A DNA stretch of 64,000 nt from an uncultured Eubacteriales bacterium (GCA_900547955.1 URIR01000001.1:60090-124089); one strand, 5' to 3'. Shown: positions 35,595 through 44,869, numbered from the stretch's first letter. Numbers and translations: made by a program. Notes: generated from the letters alone by a model not told the origin.

Positions 35595-37019
35595 ATGAGA
35601 AAATTTGATACCAAAGTTCAGGACTTAAAATACAATGTGCTTAGAGAGGTTGCCAAGCAGGCCTTTAACGGGACTCTGCAGGAAAATCTTTTGGATATTC
35701 CTAAGATAATAGTTCCGGGGAATAAGCCCACAATGCGTTGCTGCGTATATAAGGAAAGAGCAATACTCTCTGAAAGAGTCAAGCTGGCAATGGGCGGGGA
35801 TAAAAATAATAAAAACGTCATAGAGGTTATTGAAATAGCCTGTGACGAATGCCCCGTAGGCGGCTATGAGGTAACTAACGCATGCCGCGGCTGCATAGCT
35901 CACCGCTGTGAAAGCGCCTGCCCTCGCGGAGCAATATCCTTTGATAATAATCAAAAGGCGTATATAGATAAATCTAAATGCATAGAGTGCGGAAAGTGCG
36001 CTAAGGTTTGTCCGTACAGCGCGATAGTGAATGATAAGCGCCCTTGCCAGAACGCTTGCAAGGTAAAGGCTATTTCCATGAACGAGTCAAAGGCTGCATG
36101 CATAGACAACAGCAAATGCATAGCCTGCGGCGCGTGCGTATATCAGTGCCCGTTCGGAGCCATCATGGATAAGTCATTTATTCTGGATGTTGTTAAGCTT
36201 ATAAAGGAAAGCGACGGCAACAAAAATTATAAGCTTTACGCAGTAGTGGCTCCATCTATATCCAGCCAGTTTACATACGCTAAATTAGGTCAGGTTATAA
36301 GCGGTATTAAGGAATTAGGCTTTTTCCATGTGGTAGAGGCTGCGCTGGGCGCGGATATGGTTTCGTATGCAGAGGCTGCCGAGCTTGCTGAAAAGGGATT
36401 TTTAACCAGTTCTTGCTGCCCTGCGTTTGTGGATTATATTAAAAAACAATTCCCCAATCTTGCGCCGAATATTTCGCATAACCTGTCTCCTATGGCTACT
36501 ATTGCTAAATATATAAAGGATAATACTCCTGAGGCCAAGATAGTTTTCATTGGACCGTGCACGGCTAAGAAAATGGAATTTCAGCAGGAACCTGTGAGCA
36601 AATATATAGACTGCGTTATAACCTTTGAGGAATTACAGGCTCTATTAGACAGCAGGGATATAGATATTACCACCCTGGAGGAGGACGTATTGGATAACGC
36701 CTCTTATTTCGGCCGTATTTTTGCGCGAAGCGGCGGACTTACCGACGCCGTGCGCCAAGCGTTGAAGGAGCATGGGCTGGATAATTTTGAATTTAAGCCG
36801 GTCGCCTGCGACGGCATAGAGGAATGCCGCGTAGCGCTGCTTAAAGCTTCTAAAAAGCTGCCCGTAGGTAATTTTATAGAGGGAATGGCGTGCGTAGGCG
36901 GCTGCATAGGAGGAGCGGGCTGTCTTACACATGGAGATAAGAATAAGGCTGAAGTGGATAAATATGGTATGGAAGCCTATGAAAAAACCATAACCGACGC
37001 TATAAGCGTGCTTAAATAG
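35595..37019 (+). CDS. [FeFe]-hydrogenase, catalytic
   Basis: 474 residues. An N-terminal region with three ferredoxin-type clusters (CRGCIAHRCESACP about 98; CIECGKCAKVCP about 129; CIACGACVYQCP about 175) and an H-cluster domain with L1 SSCCPAF (about 272), L2 GPCTAKKME (about 321) and L3 GMACVGGCIGG (about 430). It reduces protons with ferredoxin during fermentation. The last gene of the four-gene locus. Compared with the sensory enzyme, L1 keeps CCP. No maturase genes (hydEFG) are in the window. Confidence 0.93.
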   Translation: MRKFDTKVQDLKYNVLREVAKQAFNGTLQENLLDIPKIIVPGNKPTMRCCVYKERAILSERVKLAMGGDKNNKNVIEVIEIACDECPVGGYEVTNACRGCIAHRCESACPRGAISFDNNQKAYIDKSKCIECGKCAKVCPYSAIVNDKRPCQNACKVKAISMNESKAACIDNSKCIACGACVYQCPFGAIMDKSFILDVVKLIKESDGNKNYKLYAVVAPSISSQFTYAKLGQVISGIKELGFFHVVEAALGADMVSYAEAAELAEKGFLTSSCCPAFVDYIKKQFPNLAPNISHNLSPMATIAKYIKDNTPEAKIVFIGPCTAKKMEFQQEPVSKYIDCVITFEELQALLDSRDIDITTLEEDVLDNASYFGRIFARSGGLTDAVRQALKEHGLDNFEFKPVACDGIEECRVALLKASKKLPVGNFIEGMACVGGCIGGAGCLTHGDKNKAEVDKYGMEAYEKTITDAISVLK

Positions 37020-37086
37020 TATTTTGTTGCTTTGATTGCCTATTTATTATAATCGCTGAGGCGGGGCGGGCCATAGCGGATAGAAT

Positions 37087-37131
37087 AACCGCACCTAAGA
37101 AAGAAATTTTTTGGGGCGGTTATTGTTATTT
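37087..37131 (+). terminator. Probable terminator of the hydrogenase operon
   Basis: AACCGCACC pairs with GGGGCGGTT (one mismatch) around a 17-base loop, then TTATTGTTATTTT. The rest of 37020-37300 contains no supported gene. Confidence 0.5.
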
Positions 37132-37300
37132 TAAAAACTGCGTTCGAAGGATGCGGAAATACCGGAATTTCATTAAGGGTGGCCAAGCGAAGGGGAATAG
37201 CTAGTTCTTTGCGGCGCTTTGTGCAATTCTGCTTTATCGTATAATTGAGCATTAATGCGGGCGTGCAATGGGAGGGCGTATGAAGGCGTTAGATATTATA

Positions 37301-37331
37301 AAAAAAGCAGGGCTTAATTAAAGCCCTGCTT
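37301..37331 (-). terminator. Terminator of the spoIIIA operon
   Basis: AAGCAGGGCTT and AAAGCCCTGCTT form an 11-bp stem; on the minus strand a T7 run follows, 14 bases after the spoIIIAH stop. Confidence 0.85.
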
Positions 37332-37344
37332 AAACTCCATATAT

Positions 37345-37851
37345 TCATGTTGTGGGGATTATTTTAACATTTTGGGCGGATGCGGAGGTTTCGCGCTGAA
37401 CCAGTTCGAGTATCTGCGCAACTTCAGACTGATTAAGCTCAGCGTCCTTCACCACTACGTTTATTGATTCATCGCTCAGGGTCACAAATACATCCTCAAA
37501 GCCTTTGGCCTTTAGAAGCCCCTCCAGCAGCATTTCCTTTTCCATGGTGTCGGTTAGCTCCAGTTTCATAAGCTGCGCCTCGGCAAGGGTTTCCTGGTCG
37601 GTATTGGTATTGCTGATTATGCTGTCTATGTAGGTAATTTCTTGGGTGCGGGTGCGTTCGCGTTCCAGGCGGTAATCGGAAAAAGTGCTGGAAGTGGTGA
37701 CTCCGTCGTCTGGATTTTCCGTTACGTTATTATTATTCTGCAAATTTTCCTCGGCCTTTGCCTGGGTATATCTCCAATTTAAAAAGCCGGTAACAAGCAG
37801 CAGAAGCACCATGGATGCGATAACAATGGTTTTGCGGTTAATTTTAAACAT
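37345..37851 (-). CDS. spoIIIAH: Stage III sporulation protein AH
   Basis: The start at MFKINRKTIV is set by AAGGGAG; a GTG four codons upstream abuts that site. 168 residues. One N-terminal membrane span (about 9-27), a linker and a C-terminal YscJ/FliF-like ring domain (ETQEITYID..., SDESINVVVKDAELNQSEVAQIL). It forms the mother-cell half of the channel with SpoIIQ across the engulfed forespore membrane. Last gene of the operon. Confidence 0.93.
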   Translation of the reverse strand: MFKINRKTIVIASMVLLLLVTGFLNWRYTQAKAEENLQNNNNVTENPDDGVTTSSTFSDYRLERERTRTQEITYIDSIISNTNTDQETLAEAQLMKLELTDTMEKEMLLEGLLKAKGFEDVFVTLSDESINVVVKDAELNQSEVAQILELVQRETSASAQNVKIIPTT

Positions 37852-37881
37852 TTTGACATACACTCCCTTATAAATTAATTT

Positions 37882-38445
37882 TTAATTCATTTCAAATACG
37901 TCTACTTTGCTGGCCTCTACCTGCAATACCGTTTGCACGGCGTTATACAGGTTTAATTTAACTCCTATGTCTGAAGCACCCTCGGCAACCACAATCACCC
38001 CCCTTATCTTCGGCTTTTTTTCTATCAATATAAGCGCCTGGTTCTCTCCGTCTTTGCTGACGGTAATGGGATTCTGGTTTTGAGAAACAGTCTGAGATTC
38101 GGTGGTGCTGTTTTGTCCCGACTGTATATTGGTGGTTTCCTGAGTGTCGGTGCTGAAAGCGGGCACCAGCTCCGGACTGGATTCATAGGTAATCATCACC
38201 TCTATCCTCCCTGCGCCTTTGATTTCCGAAAGCACGTTTTTAAGCTTTTGTTCGTCTGTCAGTTCGCTGCTCGTATTAATTGTTATGCCGGAGTCTGCCT
38301 GTTTATCCTTATTTTCATCTGCTGAAGGAAAAAAATATATTACAAGTATTATTACGCCTATGGCTACAGCCAGAATGATTTCAATGTTTTTTATTCCCTT
38401 AAGCTTGCTTATCAGTTCCTTAAAGCCTTTCATTGGTTTATCCAT
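37882..38445 (-). CDS. spoIIIAG: Stage III sporulation protein AG
   Basis: 187 residues: a cytoplasmic start, one membrane span (about 22-40), a charged linker and a ring-building domain with LSEIKGAGRIEVMITYESS and KPKIRGVIVVAEGASD, typical of SpoIIIAG. A Gln/Thr/Ser-rich insertion lies in the middle. It forms a large ring in the feeding-tube channel. A second in-frame ATG lies four codons downstream. Confidence 0.94.
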   Translation of the reverse strand: MDKPMKGFKELISKLKGIKNIEIILAVAIGVIILVIYFFPSADENKDKQADSGITINTSSELTDEQKLKNVLSEIKGAGRIEVMITYESSPELVPAFSTDTQETTNIQSGQNSTTESQTVSQNQNPITVSKDGENQALILIEKKPKIRGVIVVAEGASDIGVKLNLYNAVQTVLQVEASKVDVFEMN

Positions 38446-38459
38446 CCTTTTATATGGTT

Positions 38460-38906
38460 TTATTCTCGTATATAAATCATATTCTCATCAATTTTATATA
38501 GAACCGATATCAGTTCTTTAATTTTTTGTTCGTTTATCTTATTTATAGGAGCGCCGCTTTGATTTTTATATATTTCAACCGAATAAACGCTTGAGCCGGA
38601 AAGAGTCGCTGAAACCTGCGCGTCTGCAAAGCCGTCTACAGTCTTTATAAGCTGCGTAATGGCTTTTTCCACGCTTTGTTTTATTTGCAGCTGGTCGGGC
38701 TGGCCGTGCTCTTCTTGAGGCGGAGCTATTACGAGCTGCTGCGAAAAAAGACTTGCCAGAGGCGCGCATATTATTACAGTCATCACCAGCGAAGCGCAGA
38801 ACCGAGCGGTTTTTTTTATATTTCCTTCGGGCAGCAGCATATCTACCACAAAGGCAATAAGAGCTGCAGCGCATATTTTTATTACATAACCCGTTAGCCA
38901 TTCCAT
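38460..38906 (-). CDS. spoIIIAF: Stage III sporulation protein AF
   Basis: 148 residues with two membrane spans (about 4-24 and 34-55) and a small soluble C-terminal domain, the usual SpoIIIAF layout. LLPEGNIKKTARF between the spans is family-like. AGGAG precedes the ATG. Confidence 0.9.
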   Translation of the reverse strand: MEWLTGYVIKICAAALIAFVVDMLLPEGNIKKTARFCASLVMTVIICAPLASLFSQQLVIAPPQEEHGQPDQLQIKQSVEKAITQLIKTVDGFADAQVSATLSGSSVYSVEIYKNQSGAPINKINEQKIKELISVLYKIDENMIYIRE

Positions 38907-38917
38907 AAATTATACTC

Positions 38918-40072
38918 CTATACTGCGGCATTGCCGGCTCCGATTATTATTCCTATAAGGATAACGGATATTACGCTCATGCCGCAGAGCGCGGTCAGCA
39001 GCAGCTTAAGCGAATCTGCAAGCTGGTTGAAGAAATTGGATATATGTCCCTCTGAAATGGGGGAAAGCACAGCAGAGCCGAATTTCAGCATAAATATATA
39101 GGCTATTATATTGACGCAGGGGGCAAGCATTATGCCGAACAGGCAAAGCATGGATACTAAGCCTACTGCGTTTTTTATCAGCAGAGTACAGGAGAGCACC
39201 ATATTCATGCTTTCTCCTACCATGCCTCCTATTATAGGTATTCCGGTATTTATCGCGTATTTTACGGCGCGCAGGGATACGCCGTCATATGAGGCGGCTG
39301 CAAGCCCCTGTATGGATATTACTCCGGCGAATATAGTGAAAACAATCCCCATTGTCCAGCTTGCTACGCTCCGCATAAGGGCGGCGATTCCTCCCAGCTT
39401 TATCCTGGGGGAGAGATTAGAGAGAAACACCAATACGGTCATTATAAGGATTAACGGTATAATAAATGATGTCAGCACGCCGCCTACGCCTGAAACTAGT
39501 ATTGCCGAATCAGGCTGGAGCACTCCTGCGGAGGAAGACGCCCCTATGGAGACGAGCAGAGCCAGCAGTATAGGCGTTGCAAGCTGAATAAGAGCGCCTA
39601 TTTTTTCTACTGCGTTTTTAGCGTAGCTTACAAGGGAAAACAGGCTCTGGCACAGTATAAGCGCAATAAGAGCGTAAAGCACAAAGCGGATAATTTCGCT
39701 TACGCCCTGTCCGTTATTCTGTAAATTAGTTATAACTGAGGCCAGTATAGCCAGAACGGTTATTTCCAGCATAAACGGAAGCAATTTATAGAATTGGTGC
39801 AGCAGTAATGAAAGCAGACCTTCCAGGACGCTGTCGTAGCTTAAGCTGAGCTTTCCCTGGACAATATCTTCAATTAGGCTCTGCGCCCCATCTCCAGGCA
39901 AAAGGGCGCGCTCATCCTCATTAAGGGAATTGAGAAACTGCTCCCATTCGTTTAAATCCAGGCCGTTTATACTGTCCTTGATAATATCCTCTGTCTGCGC
40001 GCCTAGAGAGGGGAGAGCAAGGCCGGCCAGCATCAGGGCCAGAATTATTATCAGGCATAATCTTTTGCACAT
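38918..40072 (-). CDS. spoIIIAE: Stage III sporulation protein AE
   Basis: 384 residues: a cleavable signal sequence (1-24), a short outside segment and about eight membrane spans. The family's GVYIPVIGGMV-like segment appears as NTGIPIIGGMVGESMN. It is the polytopic core of the SpoIIIA export apparatus. The ATG directly follows the spoIIIAD stop. Confidence 0.94.
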   Translation of the reverse strand: MCKRLCLIIILALMLAGLALPSLGAQTEDIIKDSINGLDLNEWEQFLNSLNEDERALLPGDGAQSLIEDIVQGKLSLSYDSVLEGLLSLLLHQFYKLLPFMLEITVLAILASVITNLQNNGQGVSEIIRFVLYALIALILCQSLFSLVSYAKNAVEKIGALIQLATPILLALLVSIGASSSAGVLQPDSAILVSGVGGVLTSFIIPLILIMTVLVFLSNLSPRIKLGGIAALMRSVASWTMGIVFTIFAGVISIQGLAAASYDGVSLRAVKYAINTGIPIIGGMVGESMNMVLSCTLLIKNAVGLVSMLCLFGIMLAPCVNIIAYIFMLKFGSAVLSPISEGHISNFFNQLADSLKLLLTALCGMSVISVILIGIIIGAGNAAV

Positions 40073-40471
40073 TTAAATTCCTCCGTTTAAGAGCGAGGTT
40101 ATCAAATTCAGAAGCTGAGCTATGACGGGTATGCAGAGCACCAGGAGCACAATTTTTACGCCCATCTCAAGCTTTACGGCGATTGCGTTTTCCCCGGCGT
40201 CTCTGCATAGCTGCACGCCCCATTCTCCGAGGAAGGCCACTCCGACGATTTTAAGCAAAGGCCCCAGCCAGGCCGAACCAATTTGAGAAACATCAGCCAG
40301 GCCTGAAAGAGCGGAGATTATATCCTGTAATTCGGGCAGCACCGTTATAAAAAGGATAACTCCTGCAGCCGCTGAAATAATCAGCCCCCAATGCGCTCCC
40401 TCCCGCTTTAAAAGCGCTGAGGCTACTGCAGCCGTTACGGCTATTCCCAGAAGGGTAAATATGTCGCTCAT
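40073..40471 (-). CDS. spoIIIAD: Stage III sporulation protein AD
   Basis: 132 residues with four hydrophobic spans, the normal size and topology. AFLGEWGVQLCRDAGENAIAVKLEMGVK is highly typical. No good ribosome site of its own; coupled to spoIIIAC, which stops two bases upstream. Confidence 0.93.
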   Translation of the reverse strand: MSDIFTLLGIAVTAAVASALLKREGAHWGLIISAAAGVILFITVLPELQDIISALSGLADVSQIGSAWLGPLLKIVGVAFLGEWGVQLCRDAGENAIAVKLEMGVKIVLLVLCIPVIAQLLNLITSLLNGGI

Positions 40472-40473
40472 AG

Positions 40474-40671
40474 TTAAAACAGCCCGAAAATCTGACGTAT
40501 GGTTTCAAACAGACCGCTTATCATGTCGATAACCATAAGAAGTACAATTATAAGACCGGCTATTGTAGTCATCATGGCTATCTCCTCTTTGCCTGCTTTA
40601 GTTAGCAGCTGATTGAGGATGGCCACTAAAATGCCGACGGCAGCTATTTTAAAAATTATATCTATGTCCAT
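40474..40671 (-). CDS. spoIIIAC: Stage III sporulation protein AC
   Basis: 65 residues, two membrane spans joined by the conserved loop LTKAGKEEIAMM. Related to the second half of SpoIIIAD. Confidence 0.93.
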   Translation of the reverse strand: MDIDIIFKIAAVGILVAILNQLLTKAGKEEIAMMTTIAGLIIVLLMVIDMISGLFETIRQIFGLF

Positions 40672-40692
40672 AACCGGCCTCCTGAGGTATTT

Positions 40693-41208
40693 CTAAATTA
40701 TTAATATAGATGCTAATAAGCCTGAAAGTATGCCTATACTTCGATATAATGAGGATTTTTGCCTATAAATGCTCATAGCGGCTTCTCCGTTTTTTTTAAT
40801 ATCCTCATATGTAAAGGATAAGCGGGCGGCGGCGTGCTCAACATCGGCGCATTCAATTTCCTTTAATGCTTCTGCTGCTTCTGCAAAAGCTTCGTCGTAT
40901 CCTTCCAGCAGACTGTTTTGCGCCGCTATTCGCGCCGCCTGTCCCAGGGCAAGCTCGGGGTTCTCTGAAAGCTGGCTGAGTATAAGCTGAAAATATAGCT
41001 TAACTGCGTCGTTTTCAGACAGCGGGGAAGATAGTATTTCCTTTACGGTTGCGTTGTCATAAATAATTAAGCTTTTAATTTTAAGCAGCGCGGCTGCAAG
41101 CTCAAGCTGCGTTTGCGCTTTTGATTGCGCGGATAGCGCGCGCTTTTGCCCAATGGAGGCGCAAAGCCAAATTATAAGAGCGCAGCAGGCCAGTTTTATA
41201 ATAAGCAT
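40693..41208 (-). CDS. spoIIIAB: Stage III sporulation protein AB
   Basis: 171 residues. An N-terminal span and a C-terminal span enclose a helical region similar to type II secretion GspF proteins. It is separated from spoIIIAA by 136 bases, an unusually wide gap in an otherwise tight operon; I found no clear promoter or hairpin in that gap. Confidence 0.9.
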   Translation of the reverse strand: MLIIKLACCALIIWLCASIGQKRALSAQSKAQTQLELAAALLKIKSLIIYDNATVKEILSSPLSENDAVKLYFQLILSQLSENPELALGQAARIAAQNSLLEGYDEAFAEAAEALKEIECADVEHAAARLSFTYEDIKKNGEAAMSIYRQKSSLYRSIGILSGLLASILII

Positions 41209-41344
41209 GTTGATTTTCTCCTTGGCGGACAGCGGGCAATTAATTTATGGGCAAGCCGACCCTGCTTTAAGAGGGATAAGTACTCGCGCTGGAACTACGG
41301 CCGGCTTAATGCGCTTAAGCGGCTGCGCAGTTAGGACAATTCTT

Positions 41345-42280
41345 TTATATTACCATTCTGCCGGTGCAGACGGATTTAAGCGGCTGCCCGTTATTGTCGT
41401 AAACCTCCTTTATACGCCCGGGTACGTCGGAGAGGAGCACATATCTCATAAACACTCCGGCGTCTGCAAGCCCGGACAGAACGGGCCTGTTTAAGGTGGC
41501 TTTAAGGCTGCTGCCGTGAGCGCTGGCTATTACGCTTACTCCTGAAGCGGCGGCGTCTAATACGGCGCGGCATTCCTGCGCGCTGCCCAATTCGTCGGTT
41601 ATCATAATGTCTGGACACATGCTGCGCAGCAGTATATTCATGCTGTCCGCTTTTTCCGCTCCGCATATAAAATCAGTCCGCGGTCCTATATCCAGGCAGG
41701 GGAACCCTTCCTTGCCGGCGGCGAGCTCGCCTCTTTCATCCGCTATGCAGACATTAAAGCCCATTTCAGAAAAAATTCTGGCCAAATCGCGCAGCATAGT
41801 AGTTTTGCCGCAGCCTGGAGGAGATATAATTAAAGTGCTTAACGGCCTTGAGTTATAGGTAAGCTTGTCAATAAGGGGCAGGGCGCAGCCGTGTATCTGG
41901 TGAGCGACGCGTATGCAGAAGGAAAAAACATTTTTAAAAAGATGTATGTCGTTTTCTTTTAGGACAGCCTCTCCGCAAAGGCCGATTCTGTGCCCGCCTG
42001 GAATGGTTATATATCCCTGCCGCCCGCATATTGCCAGCGCGTAGGGAGAATGGGCGTTAAGCCTTCGCCAGAAACGTTCGCAGTCGTCTCTGGTAAAGAG
42101 TTCGCCGTTATATCTTGTAAGTCCCGAAGCGTTTAATCCGTATTCGCCGTCGGCGGTTTTCAGCAAAATGGGCCGTTCGGTTCTGAGCCGGATTTCACGG
42201 ATACCGGCCAGCTTGGCGGGGGATAGAGCTGCAAGCATGCCGGATATCCTGTCGGGCAGGATTAATGTTATTTCTTTCAT
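41345..42280 (-). CDS. spoIIIAA: Stage III sporulation protein AA (ATPase)
   Basis: 311 residues, a secretion-type ATPase. Walker A PPGCGKTTML (about 153-162), Walker B with CIADERGEL, and the MITDELGSAQECRAVLDAAASGVSVIASAHG segment. It powers the mother-cell export channel needed for sigma-G activity in the forespore. First gene of the operon, behind a candidate sigma-E promoter. Confidence 0.95.
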   Translation of the reverse strand: MKEITLILPDRISGMLAALSPAKLAGIREIRLRTERPILLKTADGEYGLNASGLTRYNGELFTRDDCERFWRRLNAHSPYALAICGRQGYITIPGGHRIGLCGEAVLKENDIHLFKNVFSFCIRVAHQIHGCALPLIDKLTYNSRPLSTLIISPPGCGKTTMLRDLARIFSEMGFNVCIADERGELAAGKEGFPCLDIGPRTDFICGAEKADSMNILLRSMCPDIMITDELGSAQECRAVLDAAASGVSVIASAHGSSLKATLNRPVLSGLADAGVFMRYVLLSDVPGRIKEVYDNNGQPLKSVCTGRMVI

Positions 42281-42306
42281 ATTATCAGCCCCTATATAGA
42301 TTTGCG

Positions 42307-42335
42307 AGGGTTTGTCCTCATGAAATACAATATGC
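42307..42335 (-). promoter_or_regulatory. Candidate sigma-E promoter of the spoIIIA operon
   Basis: On the minus strand GCATATT, 14 bases, CAAACCCT. The -35 matches the sigma-E consensus fully, the -10 in six of eight positions (CATACAMT), at the consensus spacing, about 27 bases before the ATG. Confidence 0.65.
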
Positions 42336-42460
42336 TTGTTCTTAAGCTTATAGAAGTATTTTTTGAAAATGTAAATTTTATGAGTTGTACGAACAATATG
42401 CTTTTGTTAAAAATATACCTGTTATTATGCGTTAGAGGCGGAGCATGCCTGAATAAATAA

Positions 42461-42482
42461 AAAAGCCCGCGTAAAGCGGGCT
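42461..42482 (-). terminator. Terminator of the GNAT gene
   Basis: AGCCCGC/GCGGGCT hairpin with loop GTAAA, followed on the minus strand by a T-rich tract. Confidence 0.8.
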
Positions 42483-42497
42483 GGACTTTAAAAGATT

Positions 42498-43040
42498 TTA
42501 TTTAGTCCATTCCTCATACTGGGATTTGGTTATGCCGTAAATAAAACGGTCTATATATTCGCCTGAATCTGAAATTATATCTTGAGCCAGCAGCCCTTCT
42601 TTTCTAAAGCCAAGCTTTTCTATGAGCTTCTGCGCTTCATAGTGGTCCTTATCTACCATAACGGTTATTTTATTGTAATTGAGCAGCTTAAAGCAATTGC
42701 CCAGCATTTCGGCGCTGGCTCGGGACGCTATGCCTCTTCTGGTAAATTCGCTGTTGCCTATTAATATATAGTATTCGGCTTTCTTGTTGCCTTCGTCTAT
42801 ATTAAACAGCCCGAGCAGTCCTATAGGCGTCCGTTCGCCCTCCTCATTCACGGCGTGAATAACAAAGTCGTCGCGCGTGCGGTCTATAAGGGAACGCTGA
42901 AACCATTGGTTTCCGTTCTGCTCGTTCTGAGGCAGAGCTATATGAAGATATTTCATAAGATTCTGGTTCCTGGCCCAGGTTATAATAGCCGGCATATCGC
43001 TGCGCTCGATTTTTCTTATACTCAATCTATAATTGGCCAT
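42498..43040 (-). CDS. GNAT acetyltransferase (RimJ/RimL-like)
   Basis: 180 residues, a single GNAT domain. LRKI at the start, the acetyl-CoA loop RRGIASRASAEML (about 112-124) and NKITVMVDKDHYEAQKLIEKLGFRKEGLL fit the Acetyltransf_3 (RimJ/L, SpeG) group. The substrate is unknown. GGAG precedes the ATG. Single gene between the sporulation operon and the SipL-like gene. Confidence 0.85.
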   Translation of the reverse strand: MANYRLSIRKIERSDMPAIITWARNQNLMKYLHIALPQNEQNGNQWFQRSLIDRTRDDFVIHAVNEEGERTPIGLLGLFNIDEGNKKAEYYILIGNSEFTRRGIASRASAEMLGNCFKLLNYNKITVMVDKDHYEAQKLIEKLGFRKEGLLAQDIISDSGEYIDRFIYGITKSQYEEWTK

Positions 43041-43256
43041 AATAAACTCCGTTTCTTCGCCCGGCGAACTAGTAATTTGAATAATACTGCCTAAAAAACA
43101 GTTATCAACAATTTATTAATAACATTATAGCATATTCTGGTGAGGTTTGTGAATAGTTTTTTTGAAATTTATTAACAAAAGCTGCATATAAATTCAAGGC
43201 GCGGGTTAAACCTCTCTGAAATAAAGGATAAAAATAAAAAAGCATGAAAATATCAG

Positions 43257-43285
43257 TCATATTTGGCTTGAGGGGTTTATAGAAT
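43257..43285 (+). promoter_or_regulatory. Candidate sigma-E promoter of the SipL-like gene
   Basis: TCATATT, 14 bases, TATAGAAT: the -35 matches the sigma-E form and the -10 matches six of eight positions. About 50 bases before the start. Confidence 0.6.
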
Positions 43286-43336
43286 GTAATAACAATTAAT
43301 GGGACAAATTTTGATTGTGCCGAGGGAGGAGCGAAT

Positions 43337-44863
43337 ATGGATATTACCATGGAACAGTTACGCTATGATGAGGTCGCCGCTGCGGAGTTTGCGCGCAGCG
43401 TGCGGATAATTGCTCAGTTGCCGGGCACGGACGCCCAGGCCAATCTGCTGGGAGCGGATGTGGAAGTGAGCATGGGAAGATGCGAGGCGCTTGCCTCAGA
43501 GGCTATCCTGGAAGGAACGGTACGGGGCTGCGCGGTTATTTCGCAGGGAGACGCTCTTATGAGGGTAAATGGGAGCCAGGCTTTTGATTATGCTGCAAAG
43601 CTCCCCGGGCTTAGTCCAAAGGCTACGATTAAGGTTTGCCCGGTCGTCAAGGACTATACCGCGTCCATACAGGGCGGCAGCGTAGTTTTTGACGTGGAGC
43701 TGCTGCTGAGGATTACGGCGATATCAGCTCAGGATATCGGAGCGATATCCGAAATCAAGGATGAGAATGTGCATGTGCTGTCTGCCGATGTGGAAAGCAC
43801 GGTAAACGAGGGCGTGTTTTATTCCCGCTTCAGCGTGAAGGAGGATATAGAGCTTTCGGTAAGGATGCCCGAGGTTAAGCGAGTGCTTTGCACGCAGGCC
43901 AGCGCCGTCGTCAGCGAAGCCCGCTGCGAGGACGGCGAGATTCTTTTTGAAGGGGATATAGTTCTTAGAGTTACATACGACTGCGAGGATGAATACGAGC
44001 CTATTGCGCAGGTAGCGGATAAAATTCCGTTTAGCCGCGTTATAGAAGCGCCTGTGAGGGCGGGCATGGATGCGGAAGTATGCGCGCTGGTTGAAGAAAG
44101 CAATATACAGATTGAGACTAATCAGCAGGGAGAATACAGAATACTGATATGCGAATGCCTTATTAATGCTTGCGCAAGCGCATGCAGCCAGAAGAGCGTA
44201 AATCTTATAATGGACGCCTATTCTACACAGAATGAACTGGCTTTGGTGCGGAAGGAGATTGAATATAAAAAATGCGCCGTGCAGGCTCAGGCTAATCTGG
44301 CGGCGCGGGTTAATGCGGCGCTGCCTAACGGTATGCCGCCTATGGCTCGTATTTCAGCAGTTTTTGCGCAGCCATATGTAGAAAGCGTTACGGCTATGGA
44401 CGGCCGCGCTCTGCTTAATATGGCCGCTCGGGTATATGTAATATATATTGCGTCGGGGACGGGGGAATTGAGCTCCTTTGACCAGATTATCAATTTTGAA
44501 ATGATATTTGATAATCCCGATATACGCACAGGTATGGATATATATGTAAATACCGCGGTAGAGCAGATGGTTTCCGCGCTTATAGGCTCTAGCGAATGCG
44601 AGATACGCTTTGGGATTATGGCTGATTTAACAGGTTACGAAACCAAACAGGCTAATGTGCTGCTCTCGGCTGAGGATTCGGGCGAATTAAGGCCGGATGG
44701 TTGCGGAATATGCATTTATATAATGCAGCCTGGCGATACGCTTTGGAGCGTAGGCCGTGAGCTGGGCGTAGGAGTTGAGGATTTAAGAACGGTCAATCCG
44801 GATCTTCCGGATAATCCGCCGGTGGGAACAAGGCTTATAGTATATAAGCAGATAAAGGTTTGA
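43337..44863 (+). CDS. SipL-like spore coat morphogenesis protein (DUF3794 + LysM)
   Basis: 508 residues. Three beta-rich DUF3794/SPOCS-type repeats (about 10-150, 160-290 and 300-440) and a C-terminal LysM domain (about 458-505, YIMQPGDTLWSVGRELGV). This is the layout of Clostridioides SipL, which binds SpoIVA and ties the coat to the forespore surface. GGGAGGAG lies seven bases before the ATG. The candidate sigma-E promoter fits mother-cell expression. Confidence 0.85.
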   Translation: MDITMEQLRYDEVAAAEFARSVRIIAQLPGTDAQANLLGADVEVSMGRCEALASEAILEGTVRGCAVISQGDALMRVNGSQAFDYAAKLPGLSPKATIKVCPVVKDYTASIQGGSVVFDVELLLRITAISAQDIGAISEIKDENVHVLSADVESTVNEGVFYSRFSVKEDIELSVRMPEVKRVLCTQASAVVSEARCEDGEILFEGDIVLRVTYDCEDEYEPIAQVADKIPFSRVIEAPVRAGMDAEVCALVEESNIQIETNQQGEYRILICECLINACASACSQKSVNLIMDAYSTQNELALVRKEIEYKKCAVQAQANLAARVNAALPNGMPPMARISAVFAQPYVESVTAMDGRALLNMAARVYVIYIASGTGELSSFDQIINFEMIFDNPDIRTGMDIYVNTAVEQMVSALIGSSECEIRFGIMADLTGYETKQANVLLSAEDSGELRPDGCGICIYIMQPGDTLWSVGRELGVGVEDLRTVNPDLPDNPPVGTRLIVYKQIKV

Positions 44864-44869
44864 TGCAGA

